Source: Volvariella volvacea V23 (lineage: Eukaryota > Basidiomycota > Agaricomycetes > Agaricales > Pluteaceae). Taken from it: a DNA stretch of 64,000 nt. Both the position numbers and the translations under genes were made by a program. The stretch is taken from assembly GCA_000349905.1 (NCBI GenBank), contig KB722737.1:1613335-1677334 (forward strand), written 5' to 3'. Each line of letters starts with the position of its first letter. Within the stretch, counting starts at the first letter, position 1. Below are positions 35,003-46,487 of this stretch, piece by piece. The notes below the pieces were generated by a model, which was not told where the DNA came from, did not search any database, and was given only the letters and a program-made list of their open reading frames with translations.

Positions 35003-35158
35003 TGAAGAGCTATGAAATTCGAACTAAGAGGATGTAAGGCTGAGAACTGGACGCGATCGAGGTTATAGTCCACGTGCCCAACAAGGGTGTCCGATTCAAC
35101 TCCGTCAGTCGGAGAGGACCGAGGCCTGGAGGCTGTCTCATCACAGTCGAGAATAACA

Positions 35159-37930
35159 ATGTCCGCCACAACACCCCCACAATCTTCTCAGTCCCCATCT
35201 GCTGCCTCGCCCCCCGCAAACACGGCTATAGAATCGGCTTCACAAAATACCAATGCTGCTGAGCGTGTCATCCTAGAGTACCTCCACTCGCGGGGCCATC
35301 TCGCTGCAGAGAAGGCTTTGCAGGAGGAGTTGGAGGCAGCATCACCGGACGAGAAGCGTAAACAGGCCGAAACCATAGAAGCAGAGGAGTTGATAAAAAC
35401 TTTGGCCATCTATGCTCAAAGGCCATCCAAGCCTGGGGAGAATGTGTTTAAGGATTCTGCCACAGTCCTGCAAGAGCTTACTGCTATGGGTAATCCTTCC
35501 AACATTCAAAGCTTAATTGCTAGCATCGGTTCTGTTGGAGCAGAAGATATACTCTCACTGGATCCTAGTGACAAGCATGAAGGCTTTCGGGAATTGGAGG
35601 CTTGGGTAGATGGGTCCTTGGACATGTATAGAGTACGTCAACTACTAATCACTTGTCCACATAACACCAATGTTTGAGTGCAGCCAGAATTCCGCCCAAT
35701 ATTATTTCCCATATTTTGCCATTTTTATCTTGATCTCATTCAACATGGCTTCAAAGACGCAGGTCAGTGCTCATTATAAATTGGTACTGCTTGTACCCAT
35801 GATTTCGTTCAGCTCTTCGATTCTTTTCCACCTTTTCCTCGTCTCTTTCGCTCATTCACCATGCAACTTTACATCACATATCAACTCTACTCCTACCCGC
35901 ACACGTGCAGAACGATGAAATTGCCCAACGATTTCGTAACGAGAAATATGCCATTCGAATGAGCCGCTCGGGGTTCAGTCTACTCATAGGATGGCTGACC
36001 GAAGGTGTCGGGGGTGAGGCATTAGGCGCTGGTACTGGATTCACTGGGGAGAAAGGGAAGAGAGGCCGGACAGCAGTAATGCGAGTCGTGAACAACCATC
36101 TGCGTTTTGATGGTACGTCACTTTAGCTGCTCGCCTTCTGCTCTCAATGACGATAAACCAGTGACATCGACGAATCCAACTGCAATTTCTCCGAGTGCAT
36201 GGGAAGAGTCTACTGGACTGATCTCATCGCTAATACCGCAACCCAGCGGAGGCAATATTACTTATAGCAATGCACAAGCATTCAACCTATCCAAGGGGGA
36301 CCTCAAGTTGGGACCAGTTCCCATTCCTGAAGACCTCAGGACTGAAGCCGAGCGTGTTCTTCGAGAGCAGGCAATGGTAGACCGGGATCCCGCAGTGCAA
36401 TATGACATCCCCTTCACGAAGCCACAAATACCGCCTGGTGTTGTTGCACCGACAGAAAGCGACCTCCTCCCCCGCCCGCCGAATTTTAAGACAGTTGACG
36501 TCGACCGCGAAGTCAGTGCCGTCAGAGACGCAAGGAAGCGAATCCGCTTAGAGCCATCCGTACTCGCTAATATTGACCTTGATTCCCCCCAAGCGGCAGT
36601 TGTTCGTGCCAGAGCTCTGCCAAGTGTGTGTGCCTATACTCTCCACGACGTTGCCGAGGGGTATGGAGCGCATCACTCGCCTTTATAGCCACTAATATTA
36701 GAACACAGGGCGCCATGTTGTAACTTCTCACAGGATACCTCTCTTATGGCAGCTGGCTTTTCAGAGAGCTACATTCGCATCTGGAGTCTCAAAGGAGAAA
36801 AACTTCGGGGATTACGCAGCGACTTCACCTCAAGTTCTATCCGTGATTGTAAGTTGGTGTCAGGAACCATAAGCAATAGCCAATAACATTTATCAGCTGC
36901 ATCTCTGAACAAACTCCGAGAGAAGAAGGGGAGTACGACACGGAAACTGATAGGGCATAGTGGTCCAGTTTATTCAGTGGCGTTTGATCCTGTGAATGGT
37001 TCGGCTGCACCACCAAAGGTTCTCCTGTCGGCCTCAGCTGACGCAACGGTCAGGCTGTGGTCTATGGAAACTATGACAAACGTCGTTGCTTTTCGAGGAC
37101 ACGACAACCCAGTCTGGGATGTTAAGTGGAGCCCAATGGGCATATATTTTGCAACTGCCAGTAGAGACCGAACTGCGAGGCTTTGGTCCACCGACCGCAT
37201 CAACTGCCTGCGAGTATATGCTGGGCATTTGAGCGACGTCGATGTAGGTCACTCTTCCCTAAGACGCTGATCGCTGATTAGTTACCTCTAGCGCGTTTAG
37301 TGTCTAGCCTTTCATCCTAACACCCTTTATTTGGCGACTGGGTCCAGCGACTGGACATCAAGGTTATGGGATGTTCAAAGAGGAGGCTGCGTTCGGGTTT
37401 TCATTGGCCAACAGGGTGCCATGACATCACTGGCCATAAGTCCAGATGGACGATATCTAGCTACTGCTGGTACGCCTTTCGTACTCGGCATCTTGACATA
37501 CACCCATGACAATTTCTGCAGGAGAGGACCTGGCAATCAACCTCTGGGACCTTGGTTCTGGCAAGCGAATCAAAAAAATGACCGGTCACAACGCGTCGAT
37601 ATACTCATTATCATTCAGTGCAGAGTCCTCTTTGCTCGTTAGCGGTGGTGCGGATTGGACTGTCCGGTGCTGGGACGTGAAGGCATCAGGAGGTCCACGT
37701 ATGAAGTCTCATGACACCAGTTCCGAGATCGGTTCCCGAACTTATGGCGAGAGCGAGGGTCAAGAAACGTAAGTGCTACACCCGTGTCCGGTTACAGCCC
37801 TCTTATGCGACTTAGAAATGACCTGCTTGCCACATTTCCTACGAAGCGTACGCCAATAGTCAATGTTCAGTTCACTCCGCGGAACCTTTGCTTAGTAGCT
37901 GGTACATATATCTCGCCAGAGACGCGCTAA
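35159..37930 (+). CDS. TAF5: TFIID subunit TAF5 (LisH, NTD2, WD40)
   Basis: Subunit of TFIID, and of SAGA in fungi. The product of about 745 residues has a LisH motif (AAERVILEYLHSRGHLAAEK), the TAF5-specific NTD2 (YRPEFRPILFPIFCHFYLDL, then ALRFFSTFSSSLSLIHHATL, RMSRSGFSLLIGWL), a linker with the conserved SKGDLKLGPVPIPEDL, and a C-terminal WD40 propeller (LIGHSGPVYSVAFD, SADATVRLWS, FRGHDNPVWDVKWSPMGIYF, SRDRTARLWSTD, SSDWTSRLWDVQRGGCVRVF, AGEDLAINLWDLGSGKRIKK, GADWTVRCWDVKA). It ends in TYISPETR. Start 35159 gives MSATTPPQ; an in-frame ATG at 35087 would add 24 residues. At least nine short introns. Confidence 0.9.
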
Positions 37931-38217
37931 CACGTCTTGGAACCAAAATGTACTTTATGGGTCGTGTAATCATAGTGAATACTGTTATCACACACGTAGC
38001 TGTGGAACTGTCGGCAGAGGCCAGCGTGAGTGGGTATTATTGTGTGTCACGTGAAGGCCTTCGCGCCTCTCACCAGCCCAACTGCCAACACTAGAACCAT
38101 TGTATTACCACCCTCCCCACCTCCATACGGGATCCTGCTTTCGCCCAGGTCAGCGCGGGTATAAACACTTCAACGATTACGCTAGCACAGGACACCCGAT
38201 AAGCATTTACACCACAG
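37931..38217. other. Tandem intergenic region
   Basis: Between TAF5 and the next plus-strand gene. Includes a CT-rich patch (about 38100-38130) near the downstream start, likely core promoter. No gene seen. Confidence 0.35.
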
Positions 38218-39081
38218 ATGGACGATATAATGGAAGTTGACTCCACCAATTTCGACTCTCAGTTGGCGAGTCAGTCCCCTGCTCTGGAAGTACCACAACT
38301 AAGCAGCAGCTCCTCTCAAGGTCGGTCATCATTTTCTCTCCTGTTGATTGTCTTCTCTCCAAAAGCTCAAAATTTACTTGAACAGCCACCAGCCTCGTGC
38401 CGTTGCGCGATAACTTCCGTGACATCCAAGTCAAAGTTCATGTTCGAAAACCAGACCGTGATGCGTGGATGTATCTTGGAAGGGGACTAGTAAGCCAGGA
38501 GTTTACAGGACACTCTTCTCGTATCGGTATGTTCCTCTACCTCTAGCGGCAAGGTTTTGGCGCCCATCCTCATATTATCTATGCACTAGTTGTACGAGCA
38601 TTAGCAACCGGAAAGATCATAGTGACGTTCAATGAGGTTTGTGTATCTCGCACTCTTAGAAACTTTGAGCCGACGCCCTCTGGCAGAACTCGGACCTCCA
38701 AGCGGAGAAGAGAGGGAGTTTTGTTGTGATAGGGTGTGTTGAGGGTTCTCGTGTAATATCATGGTCACTGAATGTAGGATCTCGTCATCTCTCATTTGAG
38801 CAATTCTCACTCCGGAATAGGCCTTAAATAACTCGGAAACATTACGATTGCTAGCTAGCATCGAACTTGCGTGCTACAGGTGTAAGCAAGCAATTACCGA
38901 TCCTCGTGCTCATTCCAAGGTTCGACGCAAGATTGAACGTGTTATCAAAGATGATAGAAGGAGGAGGCATCGCAGACGCAAAGAGCAGGAGGCTATGATT
39001 GACGCTTTCGCGAAACAAAGCTTAAGTGGCGACTCTCCGGCGGAACAGAGCTCTATGATTGAATCCAATTACACCCCTTGA
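38218..39081 (+). CDS. Conserved orphan with a possible PH/WH1-like fold and basic C-terminal helix
   Basis: Not assigned to a named family. Start MDDIMEVDSTNFDSQLASQS. Splicing over four clean GT-AG introns gives ATSLVPLRDNFRDIQVKVHV, KPDRDAWMYLGRGLVSQEFT, SRIVVRALATGKIIVTFNEN, SDLQAEKRGSFVVIGCVEGS, RVISWSLNALNNSETLRLLA and IELACYRCKQAITDPRAHSK. The beta-rich order with a conserved Trp and the motif YLGRG resembles a PH/RanBP1/WH1-type domain. The last 50 residues are a strongly basic helix (IKDDRRRRHRRRKEQEAMID). Intact splicing and phase show it is a real gene. Nuclear location is plausible from the basic helix. Confidence 0.7.
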
Positions 39082-39417
39082 GAAGCCCTTGTACTATAGA
39101 CAACTCCTGTTTTGTACACCCTACTTTTCCATACTCGGATATATGCTTTAAGTGGTATCATTGTTTCCCAATCTCCGGGAGGGGTAGTAATTGTGATCTG
39201 TGCTTGCACAGTGCGATGAAGCAAATAAATGAACAAGGGGTTACAGGAATACCATGCGAGTATGTAGCTTGGTATGTATATCCAATGCGGTATTAACGCA
39301 TCAACAGTGGGAATGTATGGGCTTGAATACGCAGTATATGGTGGACGATGGCAAAGGATGTCGAGCGAGTTGAAGAGCGCAGTCAAACAGGCACAAAGGG
39401 AGAACACCGTGATAATG
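39082..39417. other. Convergent 3' region
   Basis: Between the orphan at 38218-39081 and the minus-strand membrane protein. A minus-strand frame at 39069-39407 has hydrophobic patches but overlaps both 3' ends and has no homologue I know. Most likely 3' UTRs. Confidence 0.4.
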
Positions 39418-41185
39418 TCACCTCGTATTTGATGATGCTTCAGGTCTAGTATGCGGTGGTTGACTTAGGGAGGATCCACTGTACGGCGAAAAACCAGGCA
39501 CAGGAGCACGACTTTCTGAATATTGCGGTGGCAATTCTACAACCCCATCCTCGTTAGGTGGCGGAAGGATATCGTCTGCGTCCGTATGCACAATGAAACG
39601 GGTGGGTCTATAAGTTGAAACGCCTGCAAGAGCGGCTTTCCGTTGACTGGTGGACATCGAATCAATGGTACTAGTTCGATCTGATGGGCCTGCTGACTCA
39701 GAAGGAGCTGTGGTAGAAGGGTACGGGGGACTTGCTAAATCAGAACGGGCACCTGAGGTATATGGAAGTGGCGGGGAGGGAGGGTACTGAGATGGAGGAG
39801 GGTAAGGAGTAATTTCGTGATGGACCGTCCGGGACTGTAGATCACCAAAAGGATTTTGATCCAGCTGGCTAGTTGATGGGAAAGGTGAAGGTGCGATATT
39901 TGATGCGAGGGTTGTAGAAGACGCCTGGTAGGGATACATGCGGGAGCTATCGTCACCTGCTAAATCAACTTCAGATTGTGACCTTGGTCGCCGTCCAAAC
40001 CCGGAGCTGGTATGACGGTCTTGCCTTCGTTTTAGGAAGAAAAGCCCAAGTGTAATGACGACCGCCAAAAACAGCAGTGAGCCGATGACCGAGGCAGCGA
40101 TGGCACCAATTGAAACGCCCTCAGAACTACTGTCAGGGGTTGATGGTGCTGAGGTTGAGGTTGAGGGGGTAGACGATGGTGTTGAAGTTTCTGATGTCAA
40201 GGTGGGCACTGACGGCGTCGAGCTTGGTGAGTTCGCGTCAAGACACCACTGTAAGGTAAAGTTAGCCTTGCATTTTTTATGGCTGTCATAGGACTTGCCC
40301 TGTCATCAGTGAATGCAACGATACGAACGTCCGAGCTTCCGCCCTGTCGACCCTCGCTGTCCGTCATAAAAAATACCAAAGAAGTCTCCTGTGCAGCATT
40401 GGCTATCCACGAAAATTCGGTGGCATCCTCAGGTGGATTCAGAATGAAGGATGTTCCCCCTGGGACGATACCCTAATGCCGACTTGAGTAAATACGGGGA
40501 ACAGAGAAAGTACCAACTGACGAAAATTGTTACAGGCAGAATGGCTCGAGTATAGCCACTAAATACGAATGGTCTGGCGATAGTTTAGATGATAGGTACC
40601 TCAAAGCTTCTAGACGCTTACCTGCATTGCTGAAGGGCCATATTCAGCTCGAACGAGAAATCAACGCCTACGCCAATCAATAAAGTGCGCGGTGAGCACA
40701 TCATATCGCCACTAACCCGGATCTGTGGCATTGCAACTACCCCCACGAGAAGTCCCAACTGTGAGTACATTAGTCGACCCACCCGCTCCGAACCCTGTCG
40801 CATCCGACATTGAAAGAAGGAACTTGTGGTCCCGAGGGAATTGCAATTGGGTAGAAAAGCTGCCTTGTCCATTACTAAACGCTGAAGGTGGTATCGCGAG
40901 ATTCCGTGGAGTCCCCCAGACCTCGCTGGGAGGTAAGCACGATTGACCGCATGAATAAGCATATTTCTCCACACACCGGTATCAATAACAACTCGAACGG
41001 GCCAGTTCCTCCTACAAAAGTGTCAGCTACTAATAACATGATCAAGCAAATCAGTGCTGACCTGACCATGACACGGTAATATCATCGCACTCAGTTGGCT
41101 CACTGTGGGAAAAGCTGAAGGCGAGGACAGGGGAAAGAACGTGGGAGGCAACAAGAAACCATAGGAGACGTAAAGAAAGGAACAT
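39418..41185 (-). CDS. Secreted-domain single-pass membrane protein with Ser/Thr stalk and proline-rich tail
   Basis: Typical agaricomycete surface protein of unknown role. Start 41185 gives a clear signal peptide, MFLSLRLLWFLVASHVLSPV followed by LAFSFSHSEPTECDDITVSW. The ectodomain contains GTGPFELLLIPV, PRNLAIPPSAFSNGQGSFST, LQFPRDHKFLLSMSDATGFG, VGTSRGGSCN and GIVPGGTSFILNPPEDATEF; this beta-rich repeat-like layout recalls fungal Ser-Thr-rich GPI or membrane proteins. A Ser/Thr/Pro stalk follows (TSETSTPSSTPSTSTSAP), then a membrane helix (GAIAASVIGSLLFLAVVITL), KRRQDR stop-transfer, and a 200-residue Pro/Ser-rich cytosolic tail ending PEASSNTR. It could be a cell-wall sensor. An alternative ATG-less upstream extension exists; the signal peptide fixes the start. 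Confidence 0.75.
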
Positions 41186-41697
41186 CAAAAGAGTGTGAAC
41201 AGGGAACGAGACAGGCGCAGACGACCGAATCGAAATAACGGACGTTGTGAACAGATTGAAAGTGCAACTTCTCAATGAAGGTATAATGATTCCTGCTTAT
41301 GTAACCCATCAAGGCGAACCTGGCAACCGTTGGGTAATCCGAGGTAGACCAAGAGGTAGGCTTTGAATTCTGTGGGGCTGCGCTCATGATGTGTGTCCAG
41401 AAATTTGTCCAACACCGTCAAGGGGTGGTATTACAGCACTTTGGCAGAAAGCACTCTGCAAATGCTACAAAGGAATCTTGGAAGTGCACGCTGGGTGCGG
41501 AAGGAACACAATTTGTATTAGATAAGCATGCTCGGCCTCGGCTGTTGCCGATGGTGCTACCAAGTTCCTTCAGCCACCATACCTTGCCCGCCAAATCGAT
41601 TGGACCCCAAGAAGAAATCGCCAGCATCAAGGTGAGTAGCATCATCGTCGGCGCGCCGCCCTTTTTATTGATATCTGACCGCCTTGAAGACTAAATC
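41186..41697. promoter_or_regulatory. Divergent promoter region of the membrane protein and eL13
   Basis: 512 bp between the two start codons. A plus-strand frame of 102 codons (41386-41694) ends three bases before the eL13 start and shows no family likeness; I treat it as chance. A T-rich stretch (about 41660-41670) precedes eL13, as is common for fungal ribosomal protein genes. Confidence 0.4.
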
Positions 41698-42481
41698 ATG
41701 GGTTTCCGTCATAACAACGGTTGGTCATTCGACTCGTTTGCCATTACAAAACTTAGTGTGGTATGATTAGTCCTTCCCGTCAATCACTTCCACAAGGACT
41801 GGCAACGCCGCGTACGCACATGGTTTGACCAACCCGGACGCAAACTCAGACGACGTAATGCACGCAAAACCAAGGCCGCTGCCTTGGGCGTCCGACCTTT
41901 GTCACTCCTTCGTCCAGCCGTCAGAGGGCAAACTGTTCGCTACAATCGTAAATTGCGTGAGGGACGTGGTTTTACATTGGCTGAGTTGAAGGAGGCAGGG
42001 ATTGGTCGAAAAGAAGCACTGAGCATTGGCATTGTTGTGGACCACCGGAGGAGGAACCTGAGTGAGGAAGGCAAGAAGCTAAATGTAGAACGACTCAAGG
42101 CCTACAAGGCTCGTTTGGTCGTCTTCCCTCGCAAAGCCTCTAAGCCCAAGAAGGGTGACTCATCGGTGTGTACTGCGAACGGTGCACTGTGGAATCAACA
42201 ACTTATCGTCTTCCCTAGGCGGATGATCTCAAGGCAGCTACAACCCGTGCTACTCTTCCCATCCCTGATGGCCTTCCTGCAGAATCTCCTCGTAAAATCG
42301 CTGATGCCGAACGGGCGTTTGAAGCGTACAGGACACTTCGTGTCGAACGTGCCAACCAGAAGTATGAAGGTGCTCGTAAAGTCCGGGCAGCGAAGGTTCG
42401 TGTCTCTTTCATTTAATGCGAGCGCTCAAATGCTGAGGGAAATTCCAGAAAGAGGAAGAGGAGCAAGCTAAGAAGAAGTAA
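41698..42481 (+). CDS. RPL13: 60S ribosomal protein eL13
   Basis: Large-subunit ribosomal protein. The first exon, MGFRHNN, is followed by a short intron that joins [21 protein letters not shown], then [35 protein letters not shown] sequence, [21 protein letters not shown] [12 protein letters not shown]..., [20 protein letters not shown] and [21 protein letters not shown] second intron (about 42166-42220) joins GDSS to [18 protein letters not shown], and a third near 42396-42447 joins the basic KVRAAK to a lysine/glutamate tail ending QAKKK. Family recognition is secure. Three introns, two of them near conserved positions. Confidence 0.92.
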
Positions 42482-42665
42482 CGGTGTATTAGTCTCCTTG
42501 CATGCCACATATGCCCCTCCCTTTCTCAAAATTTCGAGACGATATATGTGGGTTCATTACACCACCTTTTTTGAGCAATCACCCCGATTACGCGACGACT
42601 CTAAGGGTATAAATCTCATACTATGTGATGTGTCTAAGATACTGCAAAGGCAGGGCTATCAATTA

Positions 42666-44469
42666 TTAGTCAGTCTTGGATAAGCCAAGCCCCTTGTTCA
42701 CGGCGTCAGTAGCCTCAGTGGCAGCAACCTGTCCCATAATCCGAACTTGATCAGCGACGCCTCGAAGAACTCCAATCACTTCGTGATTTCCTCTTGTGAA
42801 CCCAAATTCCGCATACACAAGGCCTTGTTCCTTGGCGAATTCCTTCACCATCAAACTTGCCTTTTTGAGGTTGTGACGAGGTAATCGAGGAAAGAGGTGA
42901 TGTGTGACTTGCAAATGCAGGCCGCCATGAATGAAGTCGAAAGATGGGTGGCAGATCACATCAGTCGTAGTTCGCATTTGTCTATGAGGAAACGATTCCG
43001 TGGGTCCCAAGTCATCGGTTGACATAGAAAAGTGCGAGAGGACAATCTAAGAACGAGGGATTTAATGTCTTCACATTTGTCATAGAATGTGGCGTACCTG
43101 GACGTGCAGGGGACTGGTGGTTATGTGACTAACCAGCAAATAGGACAGGGCTCGCTGCCACGATCCACACCCATACAGCACAGAACCAAACCAGGACCAG
43201 AAAAAGATCAGGCCTACAATCTCCAAGGTCCAAGCCCAATTACCACCTCTTGCGCGCTTGCTCTCCCATGCTTTTTGGTACAAGAAGGTATATGAGAGAG
43301 CATAGAGGTTGAAGCGGGCGAACAACATCACAATGTAGAATAGCTTATGCTGTATAGAGATGAAAATTTTCGCAAAGCGATCGAAGTGCATGGTGCGCTT
43401 GTAATATGACGACCATAAAGAGCTCAGGAAGGCAGGAGAGATGGCAAAGAACGGTAAATGCTCAATGTCTGGGTCACTAGATGCAGGGGATCAGCTAACA
43501 ATATTGTATCAACATTTCTCAACCTACTGAGATGGGTGGTTGGTAATTACTACAAACTCGGTCAGTACAAGTTGCAACGAACAATGAAAGTGATTTACAA
43601 TGATGCACATTATGATTCTATAACATGAGGGTCAGAAATTGCATAGATTAAACCAAGGATCGACGCACTTGAACCCACCAGCCGATACTCAACCCGCCTA
43701 TGAAGTCAGCGATGAGGATGCCCAGCAAGCGATCAGCGGTCCAGTTGTGTGTGACACCCATATGGCCAAGGTCATGGGCACTGAATACGAGTTGATGCCA
43801 CATCAGGCCCAAAAAAAAGGCGCTCGGGATCTTCCAATCATGAATGTAGGCGTAGGCAGACAAAGAACCCAAGAGCACGTAACGCAGAATCTCTGGCCCA
43901 TACCCCGTGATATAGGGTGTCCTGTATAATCCAGCATCGACTATGCGCTTGTGGAGCTCCTTGTACGCGCGGGAGTGCTGCGCTTGAATCTTGGGGGACA
44001 ACGGCGAGGGTGGTGGGATCAGGGTGGAAAGAGTGGGTCCTGATGACGACTGGACAGCGAGGCTTTTGTCGACAAGCAAAATCTCGGATGATGGGTATGA
44101 TGACGAGTTCTCCTCGAAGCGTACAGCCTCCGCTTCATGGTACCATTCATATTTTCCTTCCTGGGTTTTACGTTGAACCCACCCTGACATAATAGGTGGC
44201 ACCAAGGCATCCCAACCATGTTCGGAAAGTTCGACATGACCGACAGAGTACCGCTGAATGAGCTTGATTGTCTCATCTGAGTGATAAGCGTCGATTTCGT
44301 CGGTGGCATCTCGACCAACGAAATGAAGCAAGGCGAGAGCACCGCCAGGATGAGCATCCAACCACTTGGGGGGTATGCGGAGAAGATGAGAGTTGTAGAT
44401 GATAAGATGCTCTCCCTGTAGGATACGATTGACCACTTCTGGCCGTGACCAGTACTTTGTGGCCCCCAT
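42666..44469 (-). CDS. Sphingolipid delta-8 desaturase with N-terminal cytochrome b5 domain
   Basis: ER membrane enzyme that inserts the delta-8 double bond in the sphingoid base of fungal glucosylceramides. Start MGATKYWSRPEVVNRILQGE. The cytochrome b5 domain has the haem motif WLDAHPGGALALLHFVGRDA with the second His in YHSDETIKLIQRYSVGHVEL. A linker is followed by membrane helices and His box one, HDLGHMGVTHNW. Box two lies in the spliced region before HPEHDPDIEHLPFFAIS-like sequence (about 43440-43560). Box three, LQVTHHLFPRLPRHN, shows the Q-x-x-H-H form typical of front-end and delta-8 desaturases. C-terminus EATDAVNKGLGLSKTD. A front-end fatty acid desaturase is the alternative; the sequence order favours the sphingolipid enzyme. 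Confidence 0.87.
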
Positions 44470-44811
44470 CGCGTTTGTCGGGGTGGTGAATATAGGAGAA
44501 TCAGAAGGGAATAACCTCGGGACAAGCGAAAAGTCGCACGACTGATGGCCCCATGCTCAGGGCCTGGAGACCACGAATACCAAGACCGGTGGGCTGTCCG
44601 TCTGGGGCATGTTGACCAAGCACGACACTGTTGGGTGGGTAGTGGACATCTCGATTGTGGAGATGCCTGGCTGGCGGCGCTGGCTGGTGCAGAGCTCTAA
44701 TACGGTCAGCTCCGTTTCGCCGTCCGACCGGCCGTAGAGCTGGCTTGGCGTGGGAAGGCCGAGAGCTGGGACAAGCGAGCAACCACCTGAGCTCACCAAG
44801 CAACTGCAAAG
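44470..44811. promoter_or_regulatory. Divergent promoter region of the desaturase and Pal1
   Basis: 342 bp between start codons. Several minus-strand frames extend through it but share no family features. No specific motif recognised. Confidence 0.35.
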
Positions 44812-46226
44812 ATGGCTGCTGTCCATCCTCATCCTTCACGACCGCAAGCCCATTCCAGGCTGCGTTCTACGTCGGATCCCTTCGTGGACCCGTCCTCAAC
44901 CTCAACGAAGCCCCCTCCTGTTCCCCCAAAGTCCAGCCGTGCAGGAAACATGCCCGCACCAGTCTCAAAGCCGGCCCCTTCATCTAGAGATCCGAATCCA
45001 GCTGATATCATAGAGGCCGTTCGTGATACCGTCACCGTTCGAGGCAACAACGACTCGCGCCATCCAAATGGGCGAAGTCAGACCGCCGTGTTCGTTCCCT
45101 CTTCTTATCATCTGGCCCTTTGACCAATCAACTTCATCAACCCCCTTCTTTCCCCAGTAACAACTCCTCGGCCAAACCCTCAGGTCGCAGGTCTCAATCT
45201 CAAGACTCTGCTCCCATCACCGAGAAAGCAAAGCCTTCGACCAAATCCCGTTCCAAGAAGGGCTCACAGCATGCAGATGTCATTGACAGGCTGGATCCGA
45301 CTGGGGTTGGGCCAAGTATGTTTGTCATTTTTTTAATAGGTATGACTTGCTTATTTTTATGTCATCAAGTGTTCCACCATGATGGTCCATTCGATGCGTG
45401 TGCCCCTTCACGCAATCGTCAGCGCAGCAAAGCTCCTATGTATGCCTGGAGTGCCCGACCAGGCGAAGACCTTCCGCATCAAGATGGTCCATACCCATCG
45501 GCAAACTCTTATCCTGGCCTTTCTGCCTATGGGGAGCCACCCAATAAGAAAGTTGATGCCATAGCCGAAGCATGGGGCATTCACGAGCCTGAACCTTACG
45601 AGGAATTCTTCGCCGGCGGCGGTTCCACCAGGCAAGATGGAGATACACCTGCAAGCTCTATTTTCAACGGAAGGGATTCCCATACTAGTTCCCGCAATGG
45701 TGCAGTGACCAAACGCAGTACAGAGCAGGTAGACGATGCCCTTCGACTAAAGGCAGCTGCGCGGCGTTCAGGTGTCCCGCCTCCCCAACCTATCTTCGTA
45801 CCAAGCCCCATGGATCCTCCTGATCCACCTGCTGGTTCTCCATCGGGTGTCCCTAAACGTTCAAAGTCACTCATGCACCGCATTCGTAAGATGCGGGATT
45901 CGCCCAACGTCCCTGTTGGCAATGATCCTGACGATCCCCCCTCTTCCCCCTCTTCCCCTATTGAAGGCAGCAGTCGACCCACTCACAGGTCACAGAATTC
46001 ATTCCTCGGTCGCTTCGGCGGATCTCGCCAAACGCCTGCATCACCATATACAGAACGTGCAGAACCATACGTTTATATCGAGCCACAGGCAAATAAAGAG
46101 CTTCCTCCAACACCGCATATCACAGGAAGTAACTCGGCTGATTTTGACACCCCAGCGTCACCCGGACTGGGACGGAAGACTAGTATCATGCAGAAGGTCG
46201 GTAGGGTGGTGCGAGGAACTCGCTAA
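44812..46226 (+). CDS. PAL1: Pal1-family cell morphology protein
   Basis: Cortical protein at growth tips and endocytic sites. Start MAAVHPHPSRPQAHSRLRST, followed by Pro/Ser-rich sequence. The Pal1 hallmark is DVIDRLDPTGVGPS/M, an intron (about 45318-45368), FHHDGPFDACAPSRNRQRSK and APMYAW. Then come AIAEAWGIHEPEPYEEFFAG, a long disordered Ser/Pro tail, and a basic C-terminus SIMQKVGRVVRGTR. The exons before and after about 45100 lie in different frames, so a short intron or an indel between 45020 and 45120 must exist; I could not settle its borders. The family call rests on the RLDPTG/FHHDGPFDAC block, which is diagnostic. Confidence 0.85.
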
Positions 46227-46487
46227 AAGCCCACCACCCAATAATTCATAGCCTCGACTTATTCGTCTACAACCCCCGCTTGTTCGAAGTATTTTTTGCC
46301 CCTCCCTTTTCCAATAATGAGATCATGACACACTCTCACTTCTGATCTTCCCGTTTGTCGTACAAGGTAGTTGGTATATGTTATAGGTTGATTGATTGTA
46401 CACGTAGCATTGTCATTTCTATTCTGTCTCCATTTCGCCGTAATAACATCAAGCGTTCCAGACAAAGCCCTTTCTTGTTACCTATCC

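Noticed and set aside
39069..39407. 112-codon hydrophobic minus-strand frame
   Set aside because: Overlaps the stop of the orphan gene and lies in the 3' UTR space; membrane-like patches are probably chance.
41386..41694. 102-codon plus-strand frame just before eL13
   Set aside because: It lies in the promoter, ends three bases before the eL13 start, and has no family likeness or introns.
44501..44839. Minus-strand frames upstream of the desaturase
   Set aside because: They overlap the Pal1 first exon and the shared promoter and show no domain.
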